Made by a program: the position numbers and the translations under genes
Shown: piece by piece, positions 14,430 through 23,300 of the stretch
How positions within the stretch are numbered: position 1 is the first letter of the stretch
How the letters are laid out: each line of letters begins with the position of its first letter
The notes under the pieces: model-generated
Told to the model about the DNA's origin: nothing
The model's input: the letters and a program-made list of their open reading frames with translations, nothing else
The model's database searches: none
NCBI RefSeq assembly: GCF_900091315.1
Contig: NZ_FLSP01000076.1
Span: forward strand, 1-43,995
Length of the DNA stretch: 43,995 nt
Direction of reading: 5' to 3'
DNA from: Streptomyces sp. DI166
Lineage (GTDB): Bacteria > Actinomycetota > Actinomycetes > Streptomycetales > Streptomycetaceae

Positions 14430-17400
14430 ATGGCGTGGGTGACACCACTGGGGCCGGACATGCAGCAGGTCGAGTACCGGCTGACCGGGCAGTGCGGATG
14501 CGACCTGGAGCACCAGGAGCAGCGCGAGCAGGAGACCGACGCGCAGGTCGACTACCGCCTCGGCGACGCGCGTGATCTGGAGTGGATCGGCGGCGGTCTC
14601 GCCGACGTCGGCCTGGTCGCCGGGCAGAGCGTCGACAAGGACCAGGCGCGGCTGCTGATGGACGGCCGGCACCCGCTGACGGGCGAGCTGCTGGTGACCC
14701 CGAAGGTCGCCGTCGACCCGCGCGGCAAGCTGCAGGCGCGGCCGCTCGCCGAGGCGATCGAGACGGCGGCCGCCGAGCGCGGCGTGGACGTCGACGAGCT
14801 GCTCGGCGACGACAAGCTGAGCAAGAGGTTCGCCCGCCTGCAGCGCGGCATCGTCCGCGAGGGCGACCGGCACCGCGTCCCCTTCCGCGCGGTGGAGGAT
14901 CTCGCCGAGGCGTCCGGCGTCGACCTGGTGCAGCTGTACGGGCGCTCCCATGTGGCGGAGGCCCGCGAGTACGCCGACGCCCGGATCCGCGTCGGCAACC
15001 GCGGCTACGACGTGACGCTGGATCTGTCGAAGACCTACAGCGCCGCCGTCGCGCTCGCGGGCGAGGAGATGTCCGAGGCGCTGCGCGAAACCTTCCTCGA
15101 GGTGGCCCGCGAGACGTTCGGCGCGATGGAGGGCTGGGCCGCGTACGCGATGGCCGGCGAGCACGGCAACGGCAAGACCGCCGACCGTGTCGACACCAGC
15201 GGCTTCCTCGGCTGGATGACCGTGCACTACTCCGCCCGGCCCGTCGGCGGCGAGGTCGGCGACCCGCACCTGCACGTCCACGGCAACCTGGCGAACATGG
15301 CGCTCGCCGCCGACGGCAAGTGGCGCACCGTCGGTGCCGGCGGCCGCGACATCCTGCGCCACGCGCACGCCGCCGACGCGTTCGTGAAGGCCCGCCTGCG
15401 GCAGGTGACCGGCGAGCGGTTCGGGATGCGCTGGGAGCGGCACGCCGAGACCGGCGCCTGGGAGGTCGTCGGCATCGACGAGGGCCTGCGCCGTCACTTC
15501 TCCCGCCGCAACGCGCAGATCGTCGCGGCGGCCGCCGACGACGCGACGACCGGCGAGCAGAAGCTCATCGCCCGCCAGCTCGCCGAGGGCAAGGACACCA
15601 CCATCACCCGGGCCGACGTACGGGCCGCCTGGCGGGCCCGCGCCGAGGAGGTCGTCGACGACGTCGACGCGATGATCCGCCGCGCGATCCCCGGCCCCGA
15701 AGGCCCCGATGGGCCATCCGTGGCAGGCCCCGGCGGCGGCCCGGTCATGCCCTCCCCGGAGGAGATCGCCGCGTTCATCTGGCGGCGCGAGGGTGGCCTG
15801 ACCGAGTCGCGGAAGTCCGTCACCCGCGCCGACGTCCTGGCGCACGTCATCGACGCCTGCCCGTTCGGCGTGCCCGACCTGGCGGCCGCCGAGGCCCTGA
15901 CCGACGCCGTGCTCGCCGTCGACGGCGAGGCCGTCGCCCTGCCGAGCGGCGGCATGACGCACCTGACCAACCCCCAGCGCTACACGCACGCGTCGATCCT
16001 GGCCGCCGAGCAGACCATCGCCGGGTCGGTCGCCGAGCGGCTGAACGAGGGCGCAGCCCAGCTCACGACGGAGGCCGCCGAGCTGGCCATCACCACGTTC
16101 GAGACCGCCCGCACCACCGACCCGCTGCGCCCGTTCGTCATGTCCGACGAGCAGCGTGCCGCCACCCTGCGCTTCCTGACCGCCGGGCACGGCGTCGACG
16201 TGCTGCGCGGCAAGGCCGGCACCGGTAAGACGACCATCATGAGCGCCGCCCGCATGGGCTGGGAGGCCGCCGGGCTGCGCGTGGCAGGCGCCGCCACCGC
16301 GGCGGTCGCCGCATCCAAGCTGCAGGCCGAATCCGGCATCACCAGCGCCACGGTGGCGACCTGGCTGATGGACATCCGCGACGGCGGCCGCCGCATGGCC
16401 GACACCGACGTCCTGGTCCTCGAAGAGGCCGCCATGGTCGACGACCGCGACGTCGCCGACCTGCTCACGGCGGCCGCCGAGCACGGCGTGAAGGTCGTCC
16501 AAATCGGCGACTGGGCACAGCTGAAGGCGATCGGCGTCGGCGGCGGCTTCAAGCGGGCCCACGAGATCGTGGACGGCCTGGAGCTGAGCGAGAACCGCCG
16601 CCAGAAGGACGCCGTGGAGCGGGCCGCCCTGGAGGCGTGGCTGGACGGCGGCCGCCGCACCGCCCTGTCGATGCTCGCCGAGCACGGACGCGTCCACGCC
16701 GTGCGCACGCCCGACGAGGCGTACGCCGCGATGCTCGGCGCGTGGAAGGACACCGTCGACCGCCTAGAGGGCGACGCCCACGACCAGATCGAGGACCTGG
16801 TCGTGCTCGCCGCGCGCAACGCCGACGTCGAGGTTCTCAACCTCGGCGCCCGCGAGCTGCGCAAGAAGGCCGGCGAACTGACCGGCGGCCACACCTTCGC
16901 CCTCGCCGGGGGCGAGCGCCTGGAGCTGGCCGCCGGCGACGTCATCCGGATCAAGCGCAACGACTACCGCACCCGCCGCGGCGGCGACGTCGACGTCCTC
17001 AACGGCTACCGCGGACAGGTCACCTACGCCTCCAAGGGCGGGGTCGCCGTCGAATGGCGCCGACCCGCCGACGACGGCGGCTACGCTATCGAGCGGGCCT
17101 GGATCACCGCCGACCAGATCGCCGACGGCGCCCTGCAGCACGGCTACGCGATGACCATCGCGGCAGCCCAGGGGCTCACCTGCGACTACACCCTGGTCTA
17201 CGGCGTCGGCGCGGACGCGAACAGCCTGTACCCGGCGCTCTCCCGTGACCGGATCGCCACCCACCTGTGGCTGCCCGCCGACGTCGTCGAGAGCGACGAG
17301 ACCCGCCGCCGCCTCGGCGAGGCACAGAGCGACCAGGAGCTGCTGGATCGCGCGGTCGCCGCGTACGCCGACTCCCTGGAGCGCGACAACGACGACCGCA

Positions 17401-18725
17401 TGGTGTCCGACGAGCTCGCGGCCGCACCCGAGGCGCAGCCCGCCGTGCCGATTCCGCACCGGGTGCAGCAGCCCGAGCACGAACGCGTCGTCGACGAGAC
17501 GGAACAGCACCCGGCCCCCGAGTCGGCCGACGTCGCCGAGCAGCGTTCTGCGGCCGTACGCGAGGACGCGGGCGACGACGGCATCGAAGGCGCTCGCGCC
17601 CACCCGGAAGCCGCTCAGGAGGCCGCTCAGGCCGCTGCGGAGCACGAGGTGGAGCCGAGCGCCGAGGACCGCGCGGCGGCGCGCCAGGCGCAGCTCGGTG
17701 TCCTGCGGGAGCGTCTGCAGGGCGACGGCGCCCCGGAGCTGACCGACGAGCAGAAGGCCCGCCTGGAGAAGCTGCTCGCCGCCGGGTTTGCCTCGCGCGC
17801 CGAGCAGCAGCCGGAGCCGGAGTTCGAGGCGTGGCGTGACCGTCCGTACGGTCACGTCGGCACCCAGCGGCTCACGTCGCTGATCGCCGAGCGGACCGCG
17901 CAGGCCCGCCGCGCCGAGCGCCTGGCCGCCGACCTCGCCCGCCAGGCCGAGGCCAAGCGCGAGGCCCTGGCCGCGCCCGTCACGCCCGGCCAGGAGCGGG
18001 CCCGCGAGGTCGCCGAGGTCCTGGACCGCGCCGACCAGCTCGCGCAGACGGCGGTCGCCGAACGGGTCGCCGAGCAGCGGGCCCGTGAGGCGCTGCGTCA
18101 CGCGCAGGAGGTCCTCCGCCAGCTGGAGGAGGCCAAGACCAAGTCCCGCCTGGCCCTGCGGCTGGCCGGCACCAGCCGCAAGGAGACCCTCGCGCTGGCC
18201 GCCGAGTACGACCAGAGGGAGACCGCGGCGTACCGGGAGATCCTCCGGGCCAACCGGGCCGCCGAGACCGCGCACCGCGAGGCGTGGGCCACGATCCGCA
18301 GCCCCGAGACGGTCGGCTGGTTCGAGCAGCAGGGCTCCCGCCGGGAGGCCCCGAGCACCGTCGAGGAGCTGCAGACCCGGCTCGCCGAGATGCGCGAACG
18401 CCTCCCGGACATCGAGCGGATCACCAACAACGGCGTGGCCCGGGCCGCCGCCAACGCCGAACGGCAGGCCAGCGAGCACCAGAAGGAGGCGACCCGCCTC
18501 ACCGCGGCGGCGGCCAAGCTGCAGGAGGAGAAGGCGCTGCGCACCCGCATGGCGGCCGTGGCCCCCACCCAGCACGCCCGCGAGGCGCAGGAGCGCGCCG
18601 CGCACATCAAGCAGGCCCGGCAGCAGGCCGCCGAACAGGCCCGCGAGAACGCCCGGCGGGCGCAGCGGGAGTACCGCTACGAGCCGCCGAGCCAGGGCCG
18701 CTCAGGACCGTCCCTCGGACGCTGA
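14430..18725 (+). CDS. traA: MobF (TrwC/TraA-type) conjugative relaxase-helicase
   Basis: 1,431 residues from ATG 14430. It nicks oriT, stays covalently bound to the strand and unwinds it. Relaxase domain: N-terminal Tyr candidates Y17 and Y42, a DLEWIGGGLADVG block, and the metal-binding HxHxH in GDPHLHVHGN (H280, H282, H284). Helicase: GKAGTGKT at 594-601, LEEAAM at 664-669, and a late YAMTIAAAQGLTCDYTLV motif typical of RecD/TraI helicases. The last 340 residues form a long coiled coil rich in Ala, Glu and Arg. Full length and uninterrupted. Having this together with an FtsK-type Tra is notable, and no type IV secretion genes are present. Confidence 0.93.
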   Translation: MAWVTPLGPDMQQVEYRLTGQCGCDLEHQEQREQETDAQVDYRLGDARDLEWIGGGLADVGLVAGQSVDKDQARLLMDGRHPLTGELLVTPKVAVDPRGKLQARPLAEAIETAAAERGVDVDELLGDDKLSKRFARLQRGIVREGDRHRVPFRAVEDLAEASGVDLVQLYGRSHVAEAREYADARIRVGNRGYDVTLDLSKTYSAAVALAGEEMSEALRETFLEVARETFGAMEGWAAYAMAGEHGNGKTADRVDTSGFLGWMTVHYSARPVGGEVGDPHLHVHGNLANMALAADGKWRTVGAGGRDILRHAHAADAFVKARLRQVTGERFGMRWERHAETGAWEVVGIDEGLRRHFSRRNAQIVAAAADDATTGEQKLIARQLAEGKDTTITRADVRAAWRARAEEVVDDVDAMIRRAIPGPEGPDGPSVAGPGGGPVMPSPEEIAAFIWRREGGLTESRKSVTRADVLAHVIDACPFGVPDLAAAEALTDAVLAVDGEAVALPSGGMTHLTNPQRYTHASILAAEQTIAGSVAERLNEGAAQLTTEAAELAITTFETARTTDPLRPFVMSDEQRAATLRFLTAGHGVDVLRGKAGTGKTTIMSAARMGWEAAGLRVAGAATAAVAASKLQAESGITSATVATWLMDIRDGGRRMADTDVLVLEEAAMVDDRDVADLLTAAAEHGVKVVQIGDWAQLKAIGVGGGFKRAHEIVDGLELSENRRQKDAVERAALEAWLDGGRRTALSMLAEHGRVHAVRTPDEAYAAMLGAWKDTVDRLEGDAHDQIEDLVVLAARNADVEVLNLGARELRKKAGELTGGHTFALAGGERLELAAGDVIRIKRNDYRTRRGGDVDVLNGYRGQVTYASKGGVAVEWRRPADDGGYAIERAWITADQIADGALQHGYAMTIAAAQGLTCDYTLVYGVGADANSLYPALSRDRIATHLWLPADVVESDETRRRLGEAQSDQELLDRAVAAYADSLERDNDDRMVSDELAAAPEAQPAVPIPHRVQQPEHERVVDETEQHPAPESADVAEQRSAAVREDAGDDGIEGARAHPEAAQEAAQAAAEHEVEPSAEDRAAARQAQLGVLRERLQGDGAPELTDEQKARLEKLLAAGFASRAEQQPEPEFEAWRDRPYGHVGTQRLTSLIAERTAQARRAERLAADLARQAEAKREALAAPVTPGQERAREVAEVLDRADQLAQTAVAERVAEQRAREALRHAQEVLRQLEEAKTKSRLALRLAGTSRKETLALAAEYDQRETAAYREILRANRAAETAHREAWATIRSPETVGWFEQQGSRREAPSTVEELQTRLAEMRERLPDIERITNNGVARAAANAERQASEHQKEATRLTAAAAKLQEEKALRTRMAAVAPTQHAREAQERAAHIKQARQQAAEQARENARRAQREYRYEPPSQGRSGPSLGR

Positions 18726-18734
18726 ACCACTCGC

Positions 18735-18751
18735 GTCAGCGGACCGCTGAC
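18735..18751. promoter_or_regulatory. Family B palindrome, 10 bp after the relaxase stop
   Basis: GTCAGCGGACCGCTGAC is a perfect 7-3-7 palindrome. Same consensus as the sites at 26335, 30710, 31174, 33585 and 35472. Confidence 0.6.
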
Positions 18752-18816
18752 ACTCTGTCGGCGGCGTCCGAACCATGGCGGACGGGGCTCACCAACACTG
18801 GCTCCACGCGCCAAAA

Positions 18817-18847
18817 GAGCCGGTACCGCAACTGCGGTCACCGGCTC
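18817..18847 (+). terminator. Hairpin after the relaxase gene
   Basis: GAGCCGGT (18817) pairs with ACCGGCTC (ends 18847), and ACCGC pairs with GCGGT inside. Probable relaxase terminator. Confidence 0.65.
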
Positions 18848-19341
18848 TCGGCGGTCTCGCGCTGCAACGCAAGACCATGCAGTCCCTGTTGGCCTTTGGT
18901 TGGAGTCAGCAGCAATCAGGGCAGGGCCCGACCCGCTCGGTGCAAGCCCCAGGTCGCGGATCGTCGCAACAAGCACTGACATCGTGCAACCGCGATCGGC
19001 GCACGCCTGCATCAACTCGTTCACTATCACGGGGTACTGACACTCAACGTCCGGTGACGGAGGCGCTGGTCACATCGCCGTACGCGGGGTGACGCTGACT
19101 CTGCGTGTCATTTATCGCTTCATTGTGCTCACAGGCGGACGGGGACAGGCGCGCATCAAACCCCGTCATGTGAACCGCCTCCGGGCCTTTCGCCCCCTTG
19201 CGGCTGTCACCATCATGACCACGCACCACACCGAGGGCGGCTGCAACTGCCCGTAGTCCGGAGTGGTTTGTACCCGGTTGGAGTCAGCAGTGGTGTCCGG
19301 CGGCCGGTGGGTCGCCGGACCCGAACGAACAGGGAGGCCCC
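18848..19341. other. 494-bp gap without a supported gene
   Basis: Base composition is lower in GC than its neighbours and no frame has Streptomyces-like third positions. A 15-bp direct repeat GGTTGGAGTCAGCAG occurs at 18898-18912 and 19276-19290, 378 bp apart. It may hold the promoter of the gene at 19342; otherwise nothing is seen. Confidence 0.4.
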
Positions 19342-19605
19342 GTGCCCAAGCCCCGTCCCGTCTCCTGCGTGGAGAACGGAAGCCAGTCCCCCCGGCGTCT
19401 CGGCGGCGCCGAGGCCATCGTCATCATCGTGGTCATCGCCGTGTCTGCTGCCCTCGTCGCGGTAGCGGGAATGCCGCTGCTCGTCGTGCTGCAGCTGCTC
19501 GCGGGCGCCGGCCTGACCGCTGCCGTCGTCGTCGGCCTGCTCACGGGCGCCACCAGCCGATGGATGCGGGCCGTACTCCGGGCCCTGCTGGCCCCGGCTG
19601 CGTGA
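19342..19605 (+). CDS. Small membrane protein with two helices
   Basis: 87 residues from GTG 19342 after AGGGAGGCCCC. A polar N-terminus (PKPRPVSCVENGSQSPRRLGG) precedes two hydrophobic helices (AIVIIVVIAVSAALVAVAGM and LLVVLQLLAGAGLTAAVVVGLL). The stop lies 1 bp before the GTG of the HTH gene downstream, so they are coupled. Family not recognised. Confidence 0.78.
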   Translation: MPKPRPVSCVENGSQSPRRLGGAEAIVIIVVIAVSAALVAVAGMPLLVVLQLLAGAGLTAAVVVGLLTGATSRWMRAVLRALLAPAA

Positions 19606-19606
19606 G

Positions 19607-20500
19607 GTGACGGTCGTGTGCCGTCCCGAGAAGCCGCTCACCACCAGCAACAAGGCGCTGCGCGAACTCCAGGAGTGGCTGCGCGAACACCGATCCCGCA
19701 CCCGCCAGGGCTACCGCGCCCTGGCGGTACGGGCCGGCTGCCACCCCACGACCCTCCAGCGGGCTGCCTCCGGTGACACCGTGCCCAAGCTGCAGACGGT
19801 GCTCAACTACGCCCGAGCGTGTGACGCCCCGCCCGAGGAGGCCCGGCTCCTGTGGCGGCGGGCCCGGTACGAGCAGACCCGCCAGGCGCGGGGCGGTCGT
19901 GGCTTGCCCGCACCGCGCCCGGAGTTCATCCGCGACTTCGTCGACCTGAGCGCGGCCGTGCAGGATCTGTACGAGAAGGCCGGCTCCCCGCCGCTGCGCA
20001 CCTTGGAGCAGCGGGCGGGCGGGTTCGGGGTACTGCCCCGCAGCACGGCCCACCGCATCGTGACCAAGCAGGCGATGCCGCACAGCCTCCAGCAGTTCCA
20101 GGCGTACCTGCGGGCCTGCGAGGTGCCAGAGGCAGATTGGCCGGACTGGGAAGCTGCCTGGACCCGGGCTTGGCGTCACGAGAAGAACGACGACGTCGCC
20201 CTGCAGAGCCTCATTCGGCACGAGCAGTTGCGGGAGGCCATGGAGAAGGCCAAGAGCGACATGGGGCGCCTGACCCAGCGCGTCGTGGAGCAGGTCACCG
20301 TCGTGGTCGATGGCAAGGAAGAAGTCGTGCTCTCGCGCAACGGGACCTACCGTCGGCTACTGCCCACTCAACGCAGTCAACCCCGGACGGCACGGCGGCG
20401 GCCTGCACAGGCATCCCGGCTCCTGCCCGGGCGGCCTGTGCAGGGGCAGCTGGCCATCCCTATCGGCGAACCCGAAGCGGAAGCCCCCGCCCTCTTCTGA
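19607..20500 (+). CDS. XRE-like helix-turn-helix regulator
   Basis: 297 residues from GTG 19607 (a second in-frame GTG is at 19616). The N-terminal region reads RQGYRALAVRAGCHPTTLQRAASGDTVPKLQTVLNYARACDAP, an XRE-type HTH near residues 33-75. A second similar segment (RTLEQRAGGFGVLPRSTAHRIVTKQAMPHSLQQFQAYLRACEVP) follows at about 130-175, so it carries two tandem HTH units, a layout common in actinomycete proteins. The basic C-terminus is disordered. Probably a transcriptional regulator. A bidirectional terminator follows. Confidence 0.82.
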   Translation: MTVVCRPEKPLTTSNKALRELQEWLREHRSRTRQGYRALAVRAGCHPTTLQRAASGDTVPKLQTVLNYARACDAPPEEARLLWRRARYEQTRQARGGRGLPAPRPEFIRDFVDLSAAVQDLYEKAGSPPLRTLEQRAGGFGVLPRSTAHRIVTKQAMPHSLQQFQAYLRACEVPEADWPDWEAAWTRAWRHEKNDDVALQSLIRHEQLREAMEKAKSDMGRLTQRVVEQVTVVVDGKEEVVLSRNGTYRRLLPTQRSQPRTARRRPAQASRLLPGRPVQGQLAIPIGEPEAEAPALF

Positions 20501-20519
20501 GGTGATCATTGCGGCAGCA

Positions 20520-20552
20520 CAGCAGGTGGGCGGTGTCCCCGCCCACCTGCTG
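20520..20552. terminator. Bidirectional terminator between convergent genes
   Basis: Perfect 14-bp stem CAGCAGGTGGGCGG / CCGCCCACCTGCTG with a 5-nt loop, placed between the plus gene ending at 20500 and the minus gene ending at 20571. Confidence 0.8.
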
Positions 20553-20570
20553 CTGAGCCTTCGCCCAAGC

Positions 20571-20714
20571 TCAGACCTCTTCTGTCTCCGGGGGCTGCCG
20601 CGCTCCGGATGCGCGTGTGCGCAGCGCGCGTGCGCTCCAGCGGACGACGGCGACTGTGAGGGTGGCGGTGAGACTGCCCAGGAACTCCGGCAGCGCGTTG
20701 ACGAGCACGCTCAT
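20571..20714 (-). CDS. 47-residue membrane peptide, coupled
   Basis: ATG at 20714 overlaps the TGA of the upstream gene by one base (TGATG). Sequence begins MSVLVNALPEFLGSLTATLT and has one membrane helix (LGSLTATLTVAVVRWS) followed by a basic tail. It is too small for a firm assignment. Coupling to the HTH gene supports its reality. Confidence 0.6.
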   Translation of the reverse strand: MSVLVNALPEFLGSLTATLTVAVVRWSARALRTRASGARQPPETEEV

Positions 20715-21052
20715 CACACCTGCTCCCCAGGCGTCATGCGGACCGGGCGGTGAACCACGGTGGACGCCCGTGCAGCGGAGCGCCGTTGCGTGTACCGGGC
20801 GCCGAGTCGCTTCAGCTTGCGTCGCACCCGTTCCCCCACCGCCCGGTCCAGGCCCGCTGCGGCCGCGCACTCCGCCCAACTCCTCCCGTCGTAGGCCCAC
20901 ATCACGGCGAGAGCGGCTTCGCTCTCGCGCAGACCACGCAGCACCGGAGCGATCCGGGGATCGGTGAACTTGGCGATCTGGGCTTCCAGGCCGTCGTACG
21001 GGTGGGTAAGGCAGCGGAGCTGGGAGCCGTGCGGCGGTAAGGCATTCGGCAT
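20714..21052 (-). CDS. Small HTH protein, sigma-region-4-like
   Basis: 112 residues from ATG 21052, preceded by GAGGGGACACGCC. Residues 42-85 (ESEAALAVMWAYDGRSWAEC then AAAAGLDRAVGERVRRKLKRLG) look like a sigma-70 region 4 or LuxR-type HTH. The N-terminus has CLTHPYDGLEAQIAKFTDPRIAPVLRGLR. An in-frame opening extends further upstream but has poor codon usage. A perfect palindrome 53 bp upstream (21105) could be its own operator. Confidence 0.72.
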   Translation of the reverse strand: MPNALPPHGSQLRCLTHPYDGLEAQIAKFTDPRIAPVLRGLRESEAALAVMWAYDGRSWAECAAAAGLDRAVGERVRRKLKRLGARYTQRRSAARASTVVHRPVRMTPGEQV

Positions 21053-21104
21053 GAAGGCGTGTCCCCTCGGGTCGCTGTTGAACCGTGCGGCCTTTAAGGC
21101 GTGG

Positions 21105-21118
21105 TTGGGGAACCCCAA
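21105..21118. promoter_or_regulatory. 14-bp palindrome TTGGGGAACCCCAA
   Basis: Perfect dyad in the 276-bp gap between the divergent starts at 21052 (minus) and 21329 (plus). Candidate operator of the HTH protein at 20714-21052. Confidence 0.45.
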
Positions 21119-21328
21119 ACGGCAAAAGATCTTGAGTCGGCGTCTGTGACGTACGCCACGCCGCGCGATGGCGAATCCCGCATCCCCAGGAGGGCCACCG
21201 CCGGGTGGTGGACGAAACCTGTTCGCCGACGGACAACCGTCCCAGGCAGGGCCGGGGAGCCCGTCCCCAGCCAGGCGCGAAGGCTCGGGCGATGCAGCCT
21301 GACCCCAGGGCGTGCCAGGATCGCCCGC

Positions 21329-21778
21329 ATGATCAATCTGGGGGTACGTGTCGAGTTCTACGAGCGCGTCGGACAGGTCGGGGAGCCCTCCGAGGGGTAC
21401 CTCGGCGCCTTGGAACGGACCGAGGGCTACCGGGCCGCGGCGGTGCCGGCGGTCGGGACCTTCCTCATGGCCGCCTCGCTGCGCGTGGTCGACCGCGAAA
21501 CGGCCCTGCCGCTGCCGGGCCCGATCCGGCTGCCGGTGCGGGACGTCGAGCACCACCTGGTCCCCGAGCGCGACGGCAAGGTGCCCGTCTGGTGGGACAG
21601 CTACAACGAGCCGGGTCCGACCGTCGTGGTCCACGTGGCGCTGGGCTCGGCGCCCGGCGGGGAGCTGCTGCGGCGGATGATCCGCCAGTACGTGGCGGAC
21701 GGCTGGGAGTGCAGCGGGCCGGAGGGCTCGGACCTACGCGAGTACAGCCTGGAAGCGCGGCGCGACCTGGGCCTGTAG
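21329..21778 (+). CDS. Hypothetical protein, 149 residues
   Basis: ATG 21329 with a weak AGGA 9 bp upstream. Mixed alpha/beta sequence (INLGVRVEFYERVGQVGEPS, VGTFLMAASLRVVDRETALPL, VWWDSYNEPGPTVVVHVALGSAPGGELLRRMIRQYVADGWEC). No membrane segment or known motif. Convergent with the CoiA-like gene, 38 bp away. Confidence 0.72.
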   Translation: MINLGVRVEFYERVGQVGEPSEGYLGALERTEGYRAAAVPAVGTFLMAASLRVVDRETALPLPGPIRLPVRDVEHHLVPERDGKVPVWWDSYNEPGPTVVVHVALGSAPGGELLRRMIRQYVADGWECSGPEGSDLREYSLEARRDLGL

Positions 21779-21816
21779 GAAGCGCTCCCGGGGCGCGTGT
21801 TCCGGCATCGATCGGG

Positions 21817-23118
21817 CTACGGCCCGACGGTCGCCGGCAGCACGCGCTCCTGCTCCATCTCGCCGGTGTCCGGGTTGAGGACGTAGACCTGGAACGGCGC
21901 CCACGCCCGCCCGGCGAGGGTGTCGAGATCGCTGGGGGAGGTGACCAGCAGGGCCACATCTTCCGCCCATGCCCTCAGCCGGCCCGGGTCCGGGCAGGCG
22001 ACTCCGACCAGCGTCCACTGCCTGCCGTCGGGGCCGCTGCGTTCATAGACCGGCCTGCCGTCGCCGTACCGGGAATCCGGCGCACCGAAGACCAGGTCCC
22101 GGTCGAAGAACAGCTCGGCGATGGCCCGGAAGTACTTCCACTGCTGCTGGTTCAGGCCCGTGCGGCTCCAGAACGCTGCATACGCCCGGTCCTTGGCCGC
22201 CTTCTTCCTGGCCTTCTCCCTCTCCTCGACCGCCCGCCGCCGCGCCGCGTCCTTCTCCTCCGCCTCCCGCCGGCGCTTGGCATCCGCCTCCTCCCGGGCG
22301 CACTCACCGTCCAAGGCCGCGTAGGCGGGGGCCGTCCACCACAGACGCCATCCGTCGTTCCAGGACCTGGTCCAGCCCTCTGCCCAGCTGTACACGTTGA
22401 CTCCGTCGGTGACCCGCCGGGCGCTGGAGAGGGGCTTGTGCGGCGCGATCCGGCCCGTCAGCATCCACGCCACCGCGTCGCTCAGCGTCGTACCGACCGG
22501 CGACCAGCTCAGCGGCCGCGTGGATAAGCGAGCCAGGCCGGCGGTCACCCTCCACTCCTGCCCCCGGTCCTCAGGGGCCTGGACCAAGAGCGTCGGCACC
22601 GTGCCCACCCACGGGCGCGGCCGGAAGCCGAACCAGCACACCTGCACTCCGTCCCGCTCGTACAGGCTGGTGCGTGCTGCGATGTCCTCCACGGTGATGG
22701 GCGACAGCTGCGCCTCCAGCGCCATCAGCCGGGCGCCGTCCGGGCTGAAGACCATCACGTCCGCCCTCCATTCCCCGGTGGGTGCGGCGACTTCGAGTTC
22801 GGCCTGGAAGCCTGCAGCGCGCGCACAGGTCACCAGCTCCAGCTTGAGCAGGTGATGCTCCAGCGACTCGTTCGCCAGCGAGCACGATGGTGGCTTGGTC
22901 CGGTGGTAGAAGTGCCGGGTGTCCAGCTTGGAGAGCCGGGCGTGGACCTGACCGCCGCACTCCGGGCACGTCAGTTCCACACCACGCACCCGGTGAATCT
23001 CCCGCCACGACCTGCCGCAGCCCAGATCGTCCAGGGTGACGTCCAGCCGCCCCCACTCGGCGTGATCGGCAGTCAGCTGCACCAGGCCCTCCCCCACCGC
23101 GTCTCCGGTCGCGGTCAT
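21817..23118 (-). CDS. CoiA-like nuclease-domain protein
   Basis: 433 residues from ATG 23118; GTG codons slightly upstream are possible. It resembles CoiA of competent Gram-positives: a zinc ribbon CPECGG (51-56) paired with HFYH and SCSLANESLEHHLLKLELV (79-97), then a PD-(D/E)XK-type core EWRADVMVFSPDGARLMALEAQLSPI (D120, E135, Q137). The segment 275-330 is charged coiled coil (EEADAKRRREAEEKDAARRRAVEEREKARKKAAKDR), and the C-terminus is a separate 110-residue domain. CoiA proteins act on incoming single-stranded DNA, so a role on transferred DNA is conceivable but unproven. It runs divergently from the recombinase. Confidence 0.82.
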   Translation of the reverse strand: MTATGDAVGEGLVQLTADHAEWGRLDVTLDDLGCGRSWREIHRVRGVELTCPECGGQVHARLSKLDTRHFYHRTKPPSCSLANESLEHHLLKLELVTCARAAGFQAELEVAAPTGEWRADVMVFSPDGARLMALEAQLSPITVEDIAARTSLYERDGVQVCWFGFRPRPWVGTVPTLLVQAPEDRGQEWRVTAGLARLSTRPLSWSPVGTTLSDAVAWMLTGRIAPHKPLSSARRVTDGVNVYSWAEGWTRSWNDGWRLWWTAPAYAALDGECAREEADAKRRREAEEKDAARRRAVEEREKARKKAAKDRAYAAFWSRTGLNQQQWKYFRAIAELFFDRDLVFGAPDSRYGDGRPVYERSGPDGRQWTLVGVACPDPGRLRAWAEDVALLVTSPSDLDTLAGRAWAPFQVYVLNPDTGEMEQERVLPATVGP

Positions 23119-23197
23119 GATGCGCCCGGGCACTGACACGGCACGCTGCGGAATCCGGACGCGTGAGCACGTGCCGCACAGACGCGTGAGGCTTCCC

Positions 23198-23221
23198 GCA
23201 GATAACTGCTCTGTTATCTGC
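23198..23221. other. Candidate tyrosine-recombinase core site (res/att-like)
   Basis: GCAGATAAC and GTTATCTGC form perfect 9-bp inverted arms around a 6-bp spacer TGCTCT, the geometry of dif and att core sites. A 10-bp direct copy, CTGTTATCTG, lies at 23277-23286, just before the recombinase ribosome site. The site is 80 bp from the recombinase start. Confidence 0.65.
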
Positions 23222-23300
23222 ACTATGGTGATCATCCACCAGGGAGAACGCGCCCGTTCCCCGACATGACGAGCACCTGTTATCTGTGGCAAGGAGAACC

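Noticed and set aside
13707..16697. Very long minus-strand open frame opposite the relaxase gene (about 996 codons)
   Set aside because: It is antisense to traA, whose motifs are unambiguous. Long antisense frames are expected in GC-rich DNA; the encoded sequence is low-complexity and has no ribosome site.
18677..19092. Open frames in both directions after the relaxase gene
   Set aside because: They run through a terminator hairpin and a Family B site, with no ribosome site and no Streptomyces-like third positions.
19215..19256. 13-codon frame MTTHHTEGGCNCP
   Set aside because: No ribosome site and too short to support.
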